From contig DF239215.1 in NCBI GenBank assembly GCA_000507305.1, positions 248,001-312,000 on the forward strand: a stretch of DNA of 64,000 bases, written 5' to 3'. This document shows positions 30,373 through 40,424 of the stretch, one piece after another. The stretch is from Breviolum minutum Mf 1.05b.01 (taxonomy: Eukaryota > Sar > Dinophyceae > Suessiales > Symbiodiniaceae). The translations under genes were made by a program, and so were the position numbers. The number at the start of each line of letters is the position of its first letter. The first letter of the stretch is position 1. Below the pieces are notes generated by a model that was not told the origin of the DNA, did not search any database, and saw only the letters and a program-made list of their open reading frames with translations.

Positions 30373-33300
30373 TGGCTAGGAGAAGACATGCGAAGCGCTT
30401 GGTCAAGCGCCGAAGTTTATGTGAAGAACTTCGCCCCTTGTTTAATACTTGCAAACTGACCATACTGTCCAACAAATGTAAAACCCTCCTATTGCTGGCT
30501 TGATGCTTAAGGATTCGCCATTTTAATCCTGTATATGCTGCTCTAAGCTCCAGTTTATTGATATGCTCCGGACCTCTTTGCTGGTGTCGCCAACGCCACC
30601 CACAAACTGTTTTCCACTGCCACAACTTGGCAGGTAAGGAGGTACGAAATCTGTAAGATTTGGGGGTGCTTTCTGTTTGGGAAGTGAGGAGCACATCAGA
30701 ACCCTTAGATGACACCAAATGGGTTAAACGGCTAACTACTTCCCTTTCTTCAACTTTGTCTGACTGATTTACAGCAAAGGGCTTTGTGTTTCCGCCCAGC
30801 GGCGGGCGAAAAAGAAGACCACTCAGGCTGCTTGACTCACCAGGCCTCAGCCGACGGAGCAAATCACTTATTGCCAAAGGAGAGATAAATCCCTCCTGCA
30901 CTGCCAAGTCTGACAGGAGGCAAACAGCCACTCCTATGTTCCAAGAATTTCCTACCAAACTCATACGAATGTCTTCGGCTTCTAGTGGGTGATTCTTCCG
31001 AAATTGCTTCGTGTTTGCATGTAGAGTGTAACCTGCCGGATACCCCATTATCAGTTCTTTTTCGGATATTGACAGAAGTCGCCAACCTTTCTTTTTGTGG
31101 GTGACCCCGTTTTGATATTGGTACGTATAAAGAGGAAAACGGTATCGATCCAATGCCCATTTTTCCAAATCTTTTGCAGAAGCTGAAAACAGCCCAGCCG
31201 GTTGACCACTCGGTCTCTGTTTAGGCTGCGACGGGGTGAAAGTGCAAAACCTGTAGTCCGGCGAGGTCAAATGCCAACCAGGGTTGAGGAACCATTTGGG
31301 GTCTACCTGACATAAAATCTCAATAACGCCAAAATCTTTTGAGTGACTGCTAGGAGGGGGGAATATGGTTACTCCTTCCTGGGATTTCACAACCCAGTCA
31401 AACCACCAAAGTCTAGGTCGACGACACAAGCTGCACCCTTTAGAATCTACCAAATACGGTAAAACGCCCATGGCTGTGGTATATAATGCACGGTCTTCAC
31501 AACTGATACTGAAAAGAGATTCCATCAAGCCATATGTTGGGCACCATGTAAATACTTCTCGCACCCATTGTCTCAGTTTGCAAAATGCCTTGTACAACGA
31601 GGATCGTGACCCCCTTTCAGCTCCCGACTTTGACTCATGTGAGCTTGCAACGCCCTGACAAGGCGGCCCCCCAGCAACCAATACACATTTGCAGTTTGGA
31701 AAACTAGCTGCCCATTGTTGAACATGAGTTCTGTCTATTTTAGTGATGTCCTCGACAAACAAGGAGGAAGGAAACGCAGATTCCACTACCCTCCTAGCTT
31801 TGGGGTCTTTTTCAATAGCAACATATCCCGAAACCGGTATTTGTAAAATATCTAAGGCCACCCTGAGTGATCCTATACCATCAAAAACGCTAATTGCTAG
31901 GAGACCTTGATCTGCCTCCTCATCTGGCAACTCCCCTCTTACCAAAGCTTTTGATGCTTGCACTCCAAAACATGTCAAACCAACGCTGCGCGTCAAACCT
32001 CCACCAGTCTCCGAGGCGTCGGATGCTGTGACAACTGGATCAACCCCTGCGCGAAAATCAATGAAAGACAACGCTGTGAGGTAAAAAGAAGCCACTAGCT
32101 CTTCTTCAACTTTGCGAGGAAGTGGAACCAAGCCTTTGTCATTGCTGCACCTAATAATGAAAGTCCAAATTTCATTAAGACATGACATGAGGCAACGCCG
32201 AAAAGAAAACAAGTAAACCAGCCCTCCAGCCAACATTTGAAGCTGTTTTTGACTAGCTCTCCCTTGTTTGACGACCTCCACCACTGCAAGGAGATACTTA
32301 GTGACCTTGCTGGCTTTTGCGCAACAAATACCTTGTACACCATCAATCCATGCCCCCTGAACTTCAGCGACATTTGATTCTGAAACAGATTTCTTTTCGT
32401 TTCGCGGCACCTTCATGTGTTGGTACTCCTCTTGAAGGAGTTCCGTCAAAGAAGGTTTTCCCGCCTCTAAAATGTTCTTTGAGCGGGCGGACAGGGAATC
32501 GAAGTTGTCAAGATAAATTCGGTAAAAATCATGAACTCGAGGAAAATCCCGGTCACGGCGGATTTCGTGGCTCAGTGGCAAATACCCTTTTAAAGCGCGA
32601 GAAACAATTCGGCGGTGCAGATGCTGTGCTAAAGCTACAGAGTTAATGAACCCCATTGGGAGAACTTTACTAAATAAAACATAATCCTTACTTGAGTCTG
32701 GCGCAAACCTCCTAGGGATAGTTCTTGAAAAACACAAAAACTTATTCCAAGCAGGAGGCAAGCCAATGATATAAAACATGGCGCGAATATCTTCGGAAGA
32801 AATGATCAAATCTTGGTGCGGCTGGAGCTCAAGCTGAAACATCTGGCTCATGACTGGCAACGTTGATAGGTCTCCACCAAGAGGGAGGAAATTTTGATTT
32901 ACTGGCCGCAAATCCATTATCAACCTAAGAATAGGAGTGCCATCAGGCTTCTCCTCGTTTTTGGGGACCCCGAAAAGACCACCTAAAATTGGGGAACCGT
33001 CAACCTTAAAAACCTCGTCAAGAGGCATGATGCCACAAATTTCCCTAGAAAGCAACCCTTCAACCATTAGGGGCCAATCATCTTCGGGGATCATTACTTT
33101 GGGGGGCTTCATCCAAACTTGCTGGGAAATGGGTTTTACCCAAACCTCAGGGTTTTGGATAAAGTCCCGCATTCCTCCTTCACACACTTCTAAAGCAGGA
33201 ACTATCCCAGCCACACCTGGTTTCGGTAGGCTCTCATCAACATTTGCCCACCTCACGGACTGTGCTACGTGTACTTCTTCACCGTAGCTATTTACATGCT

Positions 33301-33858
33301 TCTGGTTCCAAAATGAGTTGACATCAAACACGCCTACTTCACAAGTAGACCAATAATTTAAAACCTTCAGGTTTTGACCTATTTGATTTATGAGAGCTCT
33401 TTGCCGCTGTGTTGGGACTTCCTTCCCCACAGCAAAAGATCCCACTGACAACCAATTTAAACTCCTAATGATGCCCTCTCCCCACTCCTCAAACTTCCGA
33501 CCACCAATAGTCCAATTACTTTGGGGTAGGGGGAGCGGAAATAATCCGTCCATGGCATTGTCCTGCGAGCCTTCGAAATTAGGAGTGGAGAGATCAAACA
33601 AACGCGTCAACAAGGACCTTCCCAAATCAACAACTTTTAAAGCAGTCTGTTTTGAGCGTGCCTCTGACACTTCTCTCATCTCAGCAGCATCGCTAGGCCT
33701 CGACATGGCTCGTCCGATCAGATCGGGGGTGTTCTCAGGAAGGAGGGTGGCCTCCTGTCTGTTGGCATGGAACTGCTCCTGTTTTAAAGAGGAGAGTTTG
33801 TCGCGGAGGTATTGCAAACGTTCTGGTGAATCTAATGCTGGAGAAGATAGGAGAGGAC
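30269..33858 (-). CDS. Retrotransposon Pol: reverse transcriptase, RNase H and inserted C5-DNA methyltransferase
   Basis: The frame is open from 35104 to the stop at 30269 (1611 codons). The part before 33858 overlaps ORF2, so the functional protein probably starts by -1 frameshift or at an internal Met such as 33706. Residue numbers use the full frame. RT: RLIMDLRPVN (~725), SEDIRAMFY (motif A), LPMGF (motif B), YLDN (motif C, ~865). RNase H begins with TASDASETGGG (~1028). A full C5 methyltransferase follows: FDGIGS (motif I, ~1070), GGPPCQG with the catalytic Cys (motif IV, ~1145), MESL in place of ENV (~1195), RRPRLWWF (motif VIII), IMGYPAGYT (~1355) and VGNSWNIG (motif X, ~1388). RNase H then resumes with HINKLELRAAY (~1517), LLDSM (~1550) and NPADRPSR (~1590). 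All motifs are in one open frame. Confidence 0.92.
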
Positions 33859-35232
33859 TTAGGAGGGTCTGGTCACCTTGCTCTCCTCGGCTCCTTTCCC
33901 TTTCCCCTCCTTTCCTTTCCCTTTGGGCGGACCCCATCGATTCTTCGAGTCTCCCTTCGGGTCGCCCTTGGGGGGAATGCGGTCGGGTTTGCCTTTCCCG
34001 TTCCCTTTCAAAACCTTCTGCAGCTTGACTGACGACAGGTATTCTTTCTGCGCATACCTTCCTTCTGCCTCTGATGTCAGCCCTGCCATTTCCCTTGGCA
34101 AAAGTTCCACTTCTGTGGCTATCATTGGGTCTGCACCACCGGCTATCATCTCGAGAGATTTGAGCCGTTGTGATAACAGATCTGCCACTTCCAAAATGGA
34201 GCCGTCGAGGATCTTGTCCAAAGCTGATGTCAAAGTTGCCATTTCTCGGAGCATCGGGCGTGACGTTGTCTTGTGTACCAAAATCTGCCTGTAGTACTTT
34301 CGAAAATTGGCATAGTTCATGGCCTCCTGCCTGGTTGTGGCCTGGGCCAAAACCGTTGACGCATCCCGTGCTGAGCGGCGAGTCAGGTAACCTGGAAGTC
34401 GTCTGGAAACAGCTCTGAGGCGATGGTCCGTAGCTAATTCGGCACTGCTCTGGCTGCCTGCGGACGAGGAGGAACTGTTGTCTGTCTTGCTCAAAGAAAT
34501 CTTGATGGGCCTGCGATACTTGGGGTCTAGAGGTGTTCCTTGACAATTCCATTTTGCCTTCTGAACCATATGCCTGACCTTCTCCCTTTTCTTCTTGCTC
34601 TTCTTTTTCTTCTTGGTGGACGTCGAAGATGATGTCTCTTCCTGGAATTTTCTCTTTTCCTCCTTGGGGTTGGCTGCAGGAGGAGCTTCCAAATTCTCGG
34701 CGAGGAGGCGGAGAGGTGCAGTCTCGACCTCCTGTCCGGGTAAGGGGGGATCTGGAAAGGCTCCTTCTTCGCAATTCTTTCCCCAGTCCAGCGGAACAGA
34801 ATCTATCTTCTTTGCCCTGACAAGGTAGGCTACGCTCCCGATTTTCAACCTCTTCTCGACTGGAGTGTCTTGGTAGCAAACATACAGGTATTCGTGTGCT
34901 CCGGGATGGGTCAACCTCCAGGACCTTAAACCTGTCAACTTCGTGCCCTTTACTGCTATGCCCAACCAAATGCCTTCTGTGTCTTGGTGAGTCTCTTCTA
35001 GCTTGCCTACCATGTCTCCTGTCTCGTCCTGGTAAAATACCTCGAGATGAAGGAGAGATCCTAGAGGAAAAGTGTCGTGCGCCACTTTTTTCACGTCTAT
35101 CCATCCTGGTGGAGAAGGAGGATTCGCGCTGCTGTCCTTCGCTTTTCTTTTGGGTCTGGCTTTTGGCTTTGGCGCCGGCGCAACTCTACGAGACCTTGCA
35201 GCAGGCCTAATTCTCAGGGGCCTCGGAGGCAT
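33859..35232 (-). CDS. Retrotransposon ORF2: Gag-like structural protein
   Basis: A 457-residue protein. The N-terminus (1-45) is basic and Pro-rich. Residues about 60-150 look beta-rich and compact, with many Leu, Tyr, Trp and Val. A Lys-rich linker with runs of Ser and Lys follows at about 200-225. Residues about 275-400 are predicted helical and resemble the capsid-like region commonly preceding RT in dinoflagellate retroelements (family impression, not searched). The C-terminal 50 residues are Gly/Lys/Pro-rich (GKGK-type), probably nucleic-acid binding. It overlaps ORF1 by 26 bp. Pol lies in the -1 frame relative to this ORF, and that frame stays open beneath the whole of ORF2. Confidence 0.75.
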   Translation of the reverse strand: MPPRPLRIRPAARSRRVAPAPKPKARPKRKAKDSSANPPSPPGWIDVKKVAHDTFPLGSLLHLEVFYQDETGDMVGKLEETHQDTEGIWLGIAVKGTKLTGLRSWRLTHPGAHEYLYVCYQDTPVEKRLKIGSVAYLVRAKKIDSVPLDWGKNCEEGAFPDPPLPGQEVETAPLRLLAENLEAPPAANPKEEKRKFQEETSSSTSTKKKKKSKKKREKVRHMVQKAKWNCQGTPLDPKYRRPIKISLSKTDNSSSSSAGSQSSAELATDHRLRAVSRRLPGYLTRRSARDASTVLAQATTRQEAMNYANFRKYYRQILVHKTTSRPMLREMATLTSALDKILDGSILEVADLLSQRLKSLEMIAGGADPMIATEVELLPREMAGLTSEAEGRYAQKEYLSSVKLQKVLKGNGKGKPDRIPPKGDPKGDSKNRWGPPKGKGKEGKGKGAEESKVTRPS

Positions 35233-36283
35233 CTGCCCAGGAACGCTCCCTTTCCCGTAGTGCTACGTCCGCAGCTCTTTGGTCTGGTGTTCTGGAAACG
35301 TCAAGCTCTTGGTTTGGGTCTTCTTCGCCCGCTGGTGAAAGTACCTCCTTGTTTTTAGGAGGTTCCCCTGTGTCAACCTCAGCTTCTCCCGCCTTTCCTT
35401 TGCCTTTACCCTTCCTTTCCAACCTTGCTTGCCACCAACCGGCCCTCTTCAAACCTTTGTTCTTTTTCCTTCTCTTCTCAGTGCTGTTTACCTTGCGTTC
35501 TGGGTCCTGCAAAATTCGGCGACGTTCCAAGGGAGGCCTGTGATCCTCAACTGGCTCAGGAGATCCTTTCTCCTCGCGGTGGTCTGGGGAAAGGGGTTGC
35601 CTTGTGCGCAGGCTTGGCTTCCAGGGTGTGTCTCTTCCTCCTCTTCGGTTTTGGTTGTAAGGAGAAAGTGGTTCTTTGGTGTCTGCTGGCTGTTTTTCCT
35701 CGGGTGCCCGTTTTCTCCTTCGCGAAAACCTGCCTGTGGAGCCCTCCCTTGAAGAAAACCCTGAACTTTGTTCCCGTTCCCGTCTGCGCCTCCTATCCCC
35801 GTCAGGAGATGATCTAGGAGAGCGGTGGTGAGAACTACGCTGAAATGAGCGATAAGGGGGAGGTGAGTACACTTGCTGCTTGGAAACTTTACCTGAAAAC
35901 CCTTTTCTGTTGTTTTTCTCTCCGGATGTTTCTGGCTGGTCTCTTCCTAATTCCTCACCCTCACTGGCTGAAACTGAGGGTGCGGCAGGAGAACCGGTTT
36001 CTTTGAATGCAGGTGTTGCGGATGATCCTCCAGGAAAAGGAGAAACAGTGGCCTCCTGAGAAGGAGTCCCAATGGGAATTTCAAGATTGGGCCCTGATCG
36101 TACAATGAGATCTCCGACTAATTGGGAAATTCGAAATACAGACTCGTGATAGTCTTGCAAGGTGAAGCCGTCTCTAGATTGCAATTGTAAAAGTTGAAGT
36201 GAACCCGCACACAACCTGCAATGGGTTCCCCTTTCTGCAACCCACCTCCTACACCGCTGACAAAGCGGAGGAGACAAGTGCAT
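35207..36283 (-). CDS. Retrotransposon ORF1: N-terminal zinc motif plus Arg/Ser/Glu-rich tail
   Basis: A 358-residue protein, the first ORF of the element; its ATG follows A1 directly. Residues 8-25 hold C-x2-C-x10-C-x2-C, a likely zinc ribbon. Residues 30-75 are the only other ordered-looking part. From about 85 onward it is very rich in Arg, Ser, Glu, Pro and Lys, with RS-like clusters, so it is probably a disordered nucleic-acid-binding region. It overlaps ORF2 by 26 bp in another frame. I infer a nucleocapsid or accessory Gag role. I do not recognise a named domain beyond the cysteine motif. It could also be a separate exon spliced to ORF2. Confidence 0.7.
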   Translation of the reverse strand: MHLSPPLCQRCRRWVAERGTHCRLCAGSLQLLQLQSRDGFTLQDYHESVFRISQLVGDLIVRSGPNLEIPIGTPSQEATVSPFPGGSSATPAFKETGSPAAPSVSASEGEELGRDQPETSGEKNNRKGFSGKVSKQQVYSPPPYRSFQRSSHHRSPRSSPDGDRRRRREREQSSGFSSREGSTGRFSRRRKRAPEEKQPADTKEPLSPYNQNRRGGRDTPWKPSLRTRQPLSPDHREEKGSPEPVEDHRPPLERRRILQDPERKVNSTEKRRKKNKGLKRAGWWQARLERKGKGKGKAGEAEVDTGEPPKNKEVLSPAGEEDPNQELDVSRTPDQRAADVALRERERSWADASEAPEN

Positions 36284-36285
36284 AC

Positions 36286-36358
36286 GCTGAAAAAGCCGTG
36301 CTAATGAGCAAAAGATGCGACGGGTGATTTCCTAAAACATGAGGACATGAAGAATAGG
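36286..36358 (-). repeat. Split direct repeat A1 (5' terminus of the retrotransposon)
   Basis: This 73-bp segment is identical to 29012-29084, the internal A2 copy, and ends just before the ATG of ORF1 at 36283. It forms the 5' end of the element as read on the minus strand. Similarity stops sharply after AATAGG (36353-36358), which defines the outer boundary. Confidence 0.88.
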
Positions 36359-36957
36359 GGAGAAACCTCCAAAATGGATGGTGAAAATAATAAAAAACAC
36401 CCCTATTGAAATGGATGATTTGGGGAGAACACCCACTATTTTCGGAAACATCCAACTACCTTTTTTGTTGTCGTGTTTTTTCAACCCCCTGTAGCTTGGA
36501 ATATGGTATCATTCGTCATGGGACTGGCGGTTAGTTTCCTTGGAAGAGTATCACTGGCCTATGCCACATCCGCGTACAAAGGCCAAGGCCTTCGACAAGC
36601 CGTGACACTACATTGGCAACAAGTTGAAAGTGATGGAACCTTGTTGATGCCTGAATGGTTTTTGTAAACGGTTTGTGTTTGTATGTTTTGGACATTTTGA
36701 TGATGATTGGATATGCTTTCTTACTGAAAAAAAATTCATTATCGTGCAATTCATCCTGGCATGTGCAGGTAATCTTCAAAATCGCAACTGGTTAGCTTCT
36801 GCCAAGATCCACCTATTTTTGCATGTACATACTTGGAGTGGCAAGTGCGCAGCAATCATGTTCCTAGGTTTTAGTGGTGGTCAACCTTCTGCTGCGCGAT
36901 CTTGCCTGTAGTGCTCCCATCAATGCATAGATCAAGATCTGAGGCACAACCCGAGAT

Positions 36958-37095
36958 CGTTTGGGCCTTGCCTATGCATTGCCTAAATACTGGTTCACAG
37001 TGTATATTGAAGTGTTTTTTTTTTGGTGGGGGATCCCCTCATAGAAATGAAAAATTAGATTACCATTTAACCACTGTTACACGGCTTTGGAATCA
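36958..37095. repeat. Family 6 element
   Basis: TTTGGGCCTTGCCTATGCAT at the left; CCCCTCATAGAAATGAAAAA, TTAGATTACC and ACCACTGTTACACGG at the right, in the same order as 28300-28415. Confidence 0.5.
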
Positions 37096-37329
37096 CCCGA
37101 GAGATTGTATAAGAACAAATCATTGTATCATGGGTAAACTTGACGCGAACAAAGTCGTGTCTGATTATTAAAAGTTTGTTTTGCCGACCCAAAGAACCCG
37201 CAAAGTTGCTCCTTTGAAAACCGTTTCTTTGGTGGAAGGGGACAATTCATTGTCCTGAGTGCCAGGTTAGATATGGTAGCATTCGAGATTAGCATGATGT
37301 GGCTGGGGTATTGTCTTTGAATCATACTG

Positions 37330-38220
37330 CTGCACTAGGAATGGCGGCAGCATTCATCAACAACAACTATCGCCCTGATGCAACACGCCCCTAGTTTTTT
37401 TTCTTGTGGTGGGACTGAAGCTACGCCTGAGATTCGAGGTTAACTCCAACCTCTCGACCTCATCATCGTTAACTGAGATGCTGACAGAGTATGCTCCTTA
37501 GGGATCCACAGTCGTGTAGACTACATTGACATGACATATCCAGTGTCTACACATGGACTTTGATGACCATGAGGTGCCATGGTCCGCTCAACAGAAAATT
37601 CAGAATTCGGAATCCCTAAAAATCATCACATACGACATTTCGGAACAATGCCTGCGCTACTTCGCAACTAGATTCTGACCATATCTGACCATGTTCACAT
37701 ATAATATTGCGCTAGCTATAAGTAGAATCGGAGAACGGCCTCCTTTGAGCCAACCTCCTCCGTCCTCCAACAGGCCATCAAATGGGTAACTTGGGCATCC
37801 TGACGTCCATCATGGTCCAGCCTTGGCTTTCAGAAGCAGTGAAGGCATCGATGGAAAGATAGGATTCTTCATGGACAACAAAAATCCCGGTACGAGGTGA
37901 GATGGTTAAATGTAGTTTTTCTATGTAGTTTTGAATACGTAAGTGCAAGATTTTTTTGATATCAACTCTAGAATTAGTGTATTAGTATGTATTACTAGCA
38001 TTTCATCCATCAACACCATCCTTCAAAGCACCCCCTTCCCAGGCCCATTTCCACTTCGATATCAGGTAGGGCGGCTTCTAAAGCAATTGCACCCCCCCCC
38101 CAACTTAGACATAACATGACACGCTTAATGTTATACTGACATGGACTTGTATTTTGGATAGTGTGGGTCCCCATTAAAGGAGCCATTTTCATGGGTTTTG
38201 TAGGATCCCTACTTTTGAGA
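37330..38220. other. No gene seen
   Basis: About 0.9 kb without an open stretch that reads like protein and without a clear member of the repeat families. Probably intergenic or intronic. Confidence 0.4.
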
Positions 38221-38223
38221 CAC

Positions 38224-38400
38224 TCAGGCTTTACTCAGCCAAGCTGCTTCTCTTGCAAACGCTGTGGGGTTGGTGCCTCTTCCAGATTGGCCAAATGTCG
38301 CATGCGGCGCCTTGGGAGACATGTTGGTTGACCTATTGTCAAACGGGAAACTTGTGGGATCGTTAAATTCCGACCTCAATGCTCTTGTAACAACTGGAGA
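38224..38400 (-). CDS. Predicted terminal exon
   Basis: Minus strand reads RSEFNDPTSFPFDNRSTNMS then FGQSGRGTNPTAFAREAAWL and stops at 38224. Coding character is good. A further candidate exon at 38752-38640 reads YDMHCPFKVDSAGFVQNPLL. Confidence 0.45.
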   Translation of the reverse strand, partial: SPVVTRALRSEFNDPTSFPFDNRSTNMSPKAPHATFGQSGRGTNPTAFAREAAWLSKA

Positions 38401-39129
38401 AAAAGTTACACAGCAATGCTGAATTTTTGACTGCCTTTTCTGATCCTCAATCCTCATGTTTGAGAACATAAGGTCCCCGCAAAACTTGATACAAATGTGG
38501 ACAGTCGCTGCAGTACAATGCCAATGGTAGACCTTGGGGCGTAACATAAACCAAAAGAAAGGGTGCAACATATCTCAAAACTTGACACTGTTTGTTTGGG
38601 TGCGCGGACTTGATGAATTTGATGTGATTACATGTCTTGGAGGTGTTTGGATGCTGATTTCGGGCTTCGAAATTTAGTAAAGGATTCTGCACGAAACCGG
38701 CAGAGTCAACCTTGAATGGACAATGCATATCATAATCTGAATGTAGCACAATCATTTTTCGTTCAACTTGGACTCCGGAGAAACTGCATCGGAATTCAAT
38801 GAAACAGTGTGTTTGAAGACCTCCACAGTCAATGAAATTATATGTCAGCTACATTGAGCCTCGAACCCACGAAGAGAAGATGCCTACGTTTGCAGCAACA
38901 CTGGTGTGTGTGGCCGTGTTGGTGAAACGAAGTGCAAAACTATCCGAATGAACATCTTGGCAGTCTTCTGCATGTAGGATCCTTGAGCTATGGGGCTCTA
39001 TAGGTTGATGAATCCTTTGCCTTCATCCCAGTTCATTGTTTGGGGTGATATGTCATTCACCAAGCTGAACTTAGCCACTGGAGGCCACCATTCAATGGAA
39101 TATAGAGTCACCAAACATACCAAGTCCCT

Positions 39130-39330
39130 AAGCAGGTGAGTGGCTGCTTATTCATCAAAACACAACTTGCCCATGTCTTACCCCATCTTACCATTTTGGT
39201 TTCCTTTGTCCCCGGCAAACTGCACCTTTGCCCTACAAAGCCACCCATTGGGAAGGATGAATCGGCCTTAGCTTCACACCTCCAAAAAACATCCCTTGTG
39301 CCATACCGCCAGGTATCAAAAGAACAAAGG
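39130..39330 (-). CDS. Predicted exon
   Basis: Minus strand reads RDVFWRCEAKADSSFPMGGF then VGQRCSLPGTKETKMVRWGK. Several Cys and Trp. The plus strand is open too but reads less like protein. Confidence 0.4.
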
Positions 39331-39835
39331 GACCATATGATTGGATGGATGTTACATCTCATCACAAAAATCCAAGTTGTTTACTATGTCTGACTCTTTA
39401 GGGCTTTAGAGTCCGTGGAAAATCATCGTATTCACATACTTTCAATTACCATTTACTGCGGCCCGCATCCAAGACTCCCGCACTATGCACCATTCGTGAT
39501 TCCCTCATGCAAAAATAGATGTAGCACACATGCCAGTGGTTTTCAACACGTTGGTTTCTAAATGCAGCGGTATTATTACCGGATTCCATGGGTGCTCGCA
39601 TTTCCAATTGCATGATATACAATCATGTCACCGCACAATACCCACAAATGTCTCCTTGTTAAAGAGATAACAAAAGATACGCCAGTCCCGCTGAATATAC
39701 ATGTCTAATCATTTCTACCTGATTGTGAATCATTCTCCATCCATCTTAGATGGCTTCAGGGGAGCTGCAAGCGATACCACCCAATTTCTCTGAAGCCCAC
39801 GTGACTGATACCTTGCCAGGAAAAGCCACCTCCAG

Positions 39836-40020
39836 CTATACATGGGAAGGAGTGGAAAACCAGCGGAGAACAGGAGAAATGTGTTCTAGCATTGTACAGG
39901 CTTTTTTGAAAGGATGATGAATCCAAAAAAACAGTTGGACGACAGGTGATTTTGCATTCCTTGCTTTGGCTAAAGGCAAAGCTAAACCCCCGATTTCACC
40001 ATGACCTTGGGTGTACTGCA
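39836..40020 (-). CDS. Predicted exon
   Basis: Minus strand reads GHGEIGGLALPLAKARNAKS then PVVQLFFWIHHPFKKACTML. Good coding character. Unknown family. Confidence 0.4.
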
Positions 40021-40424
40021 AGGAACAAAAAACATCAAAACACTAAAACTGCTCTTGACGCCATCGCGGAAATAAACATTGGAATATATGCGGCGGCTTT
40101 TTCGCGTGGATGCAAGCAAAAATTATCAAATATTGTTATCCTCAAATATCACACACTTGTTTGGTCGAAAGGGTTGAAGCCAAAGTTGATATATGACATA
40201 CATCCATACTAAATATTCAACATATATATATATATATACCCATCCATTGGGGATTCACCATTGAGCATTGTATGATGCACTTCTAAACGATCCCCTCCCA
40301 CACCTCACTGGGTGCTAGGTGCTAGTAGATGATTCCCATTGATTTTCTCCCATCCCTTTCAGTCCACATTAAACCTTTCGGGCATGACCCAACCAAAAAA
40401 TCCACAAATCCACAATGCTCAGGA

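Larger units (their letters stand above)
28758..36358 (-). mobile_element. Intact DIRS/PAT-type tyrosine-recombinase retrotransposon carrying a DNA methyltransferase
   Basis: A complete 7.6-kb element read on the minus strand. Seen in the sequence: split direct repeats in the order A1 (36358-36286), ORFs, B1 (29309-29079), A2 (29084-29012), B2 (28988-28758). The repeat copies look identical and four long ORFs are uninterrupted, so the insertion is probably recent. Family knowledge: this terminal arrangement plus RT, RNase H and a tyrosine recombinase, without an integrase, defines PAT/Ngaro-like members of the DIRS order, which insert through a circular DNA. A C5-cytosine methyltransferase inside Pol matches the retrotransposon-borne DNMTs reported from dinoflagellates. 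No target-site duplication is expected. The hexamer AATAGG occurs at both outer ends and at the B1/A2 junction. Confidence 0.93.

Noticed and set aside
33390-34028. 212-codon plus-strand ORF
   Set aside because: It lies opposite the Pol and Gag frames of the retrotransposon, has no recognisable motif, and its composition is what the antisense of that coding sequence gives.
33860-35104. First 415 codons of the 1611-codon Pol frame as a real N-terminal domain
   Set aside because: They overlap the better-supported Gag-like frame, are low in complexity and show no domain. Kept as a finding about the double-open frame, not as coding sequence.
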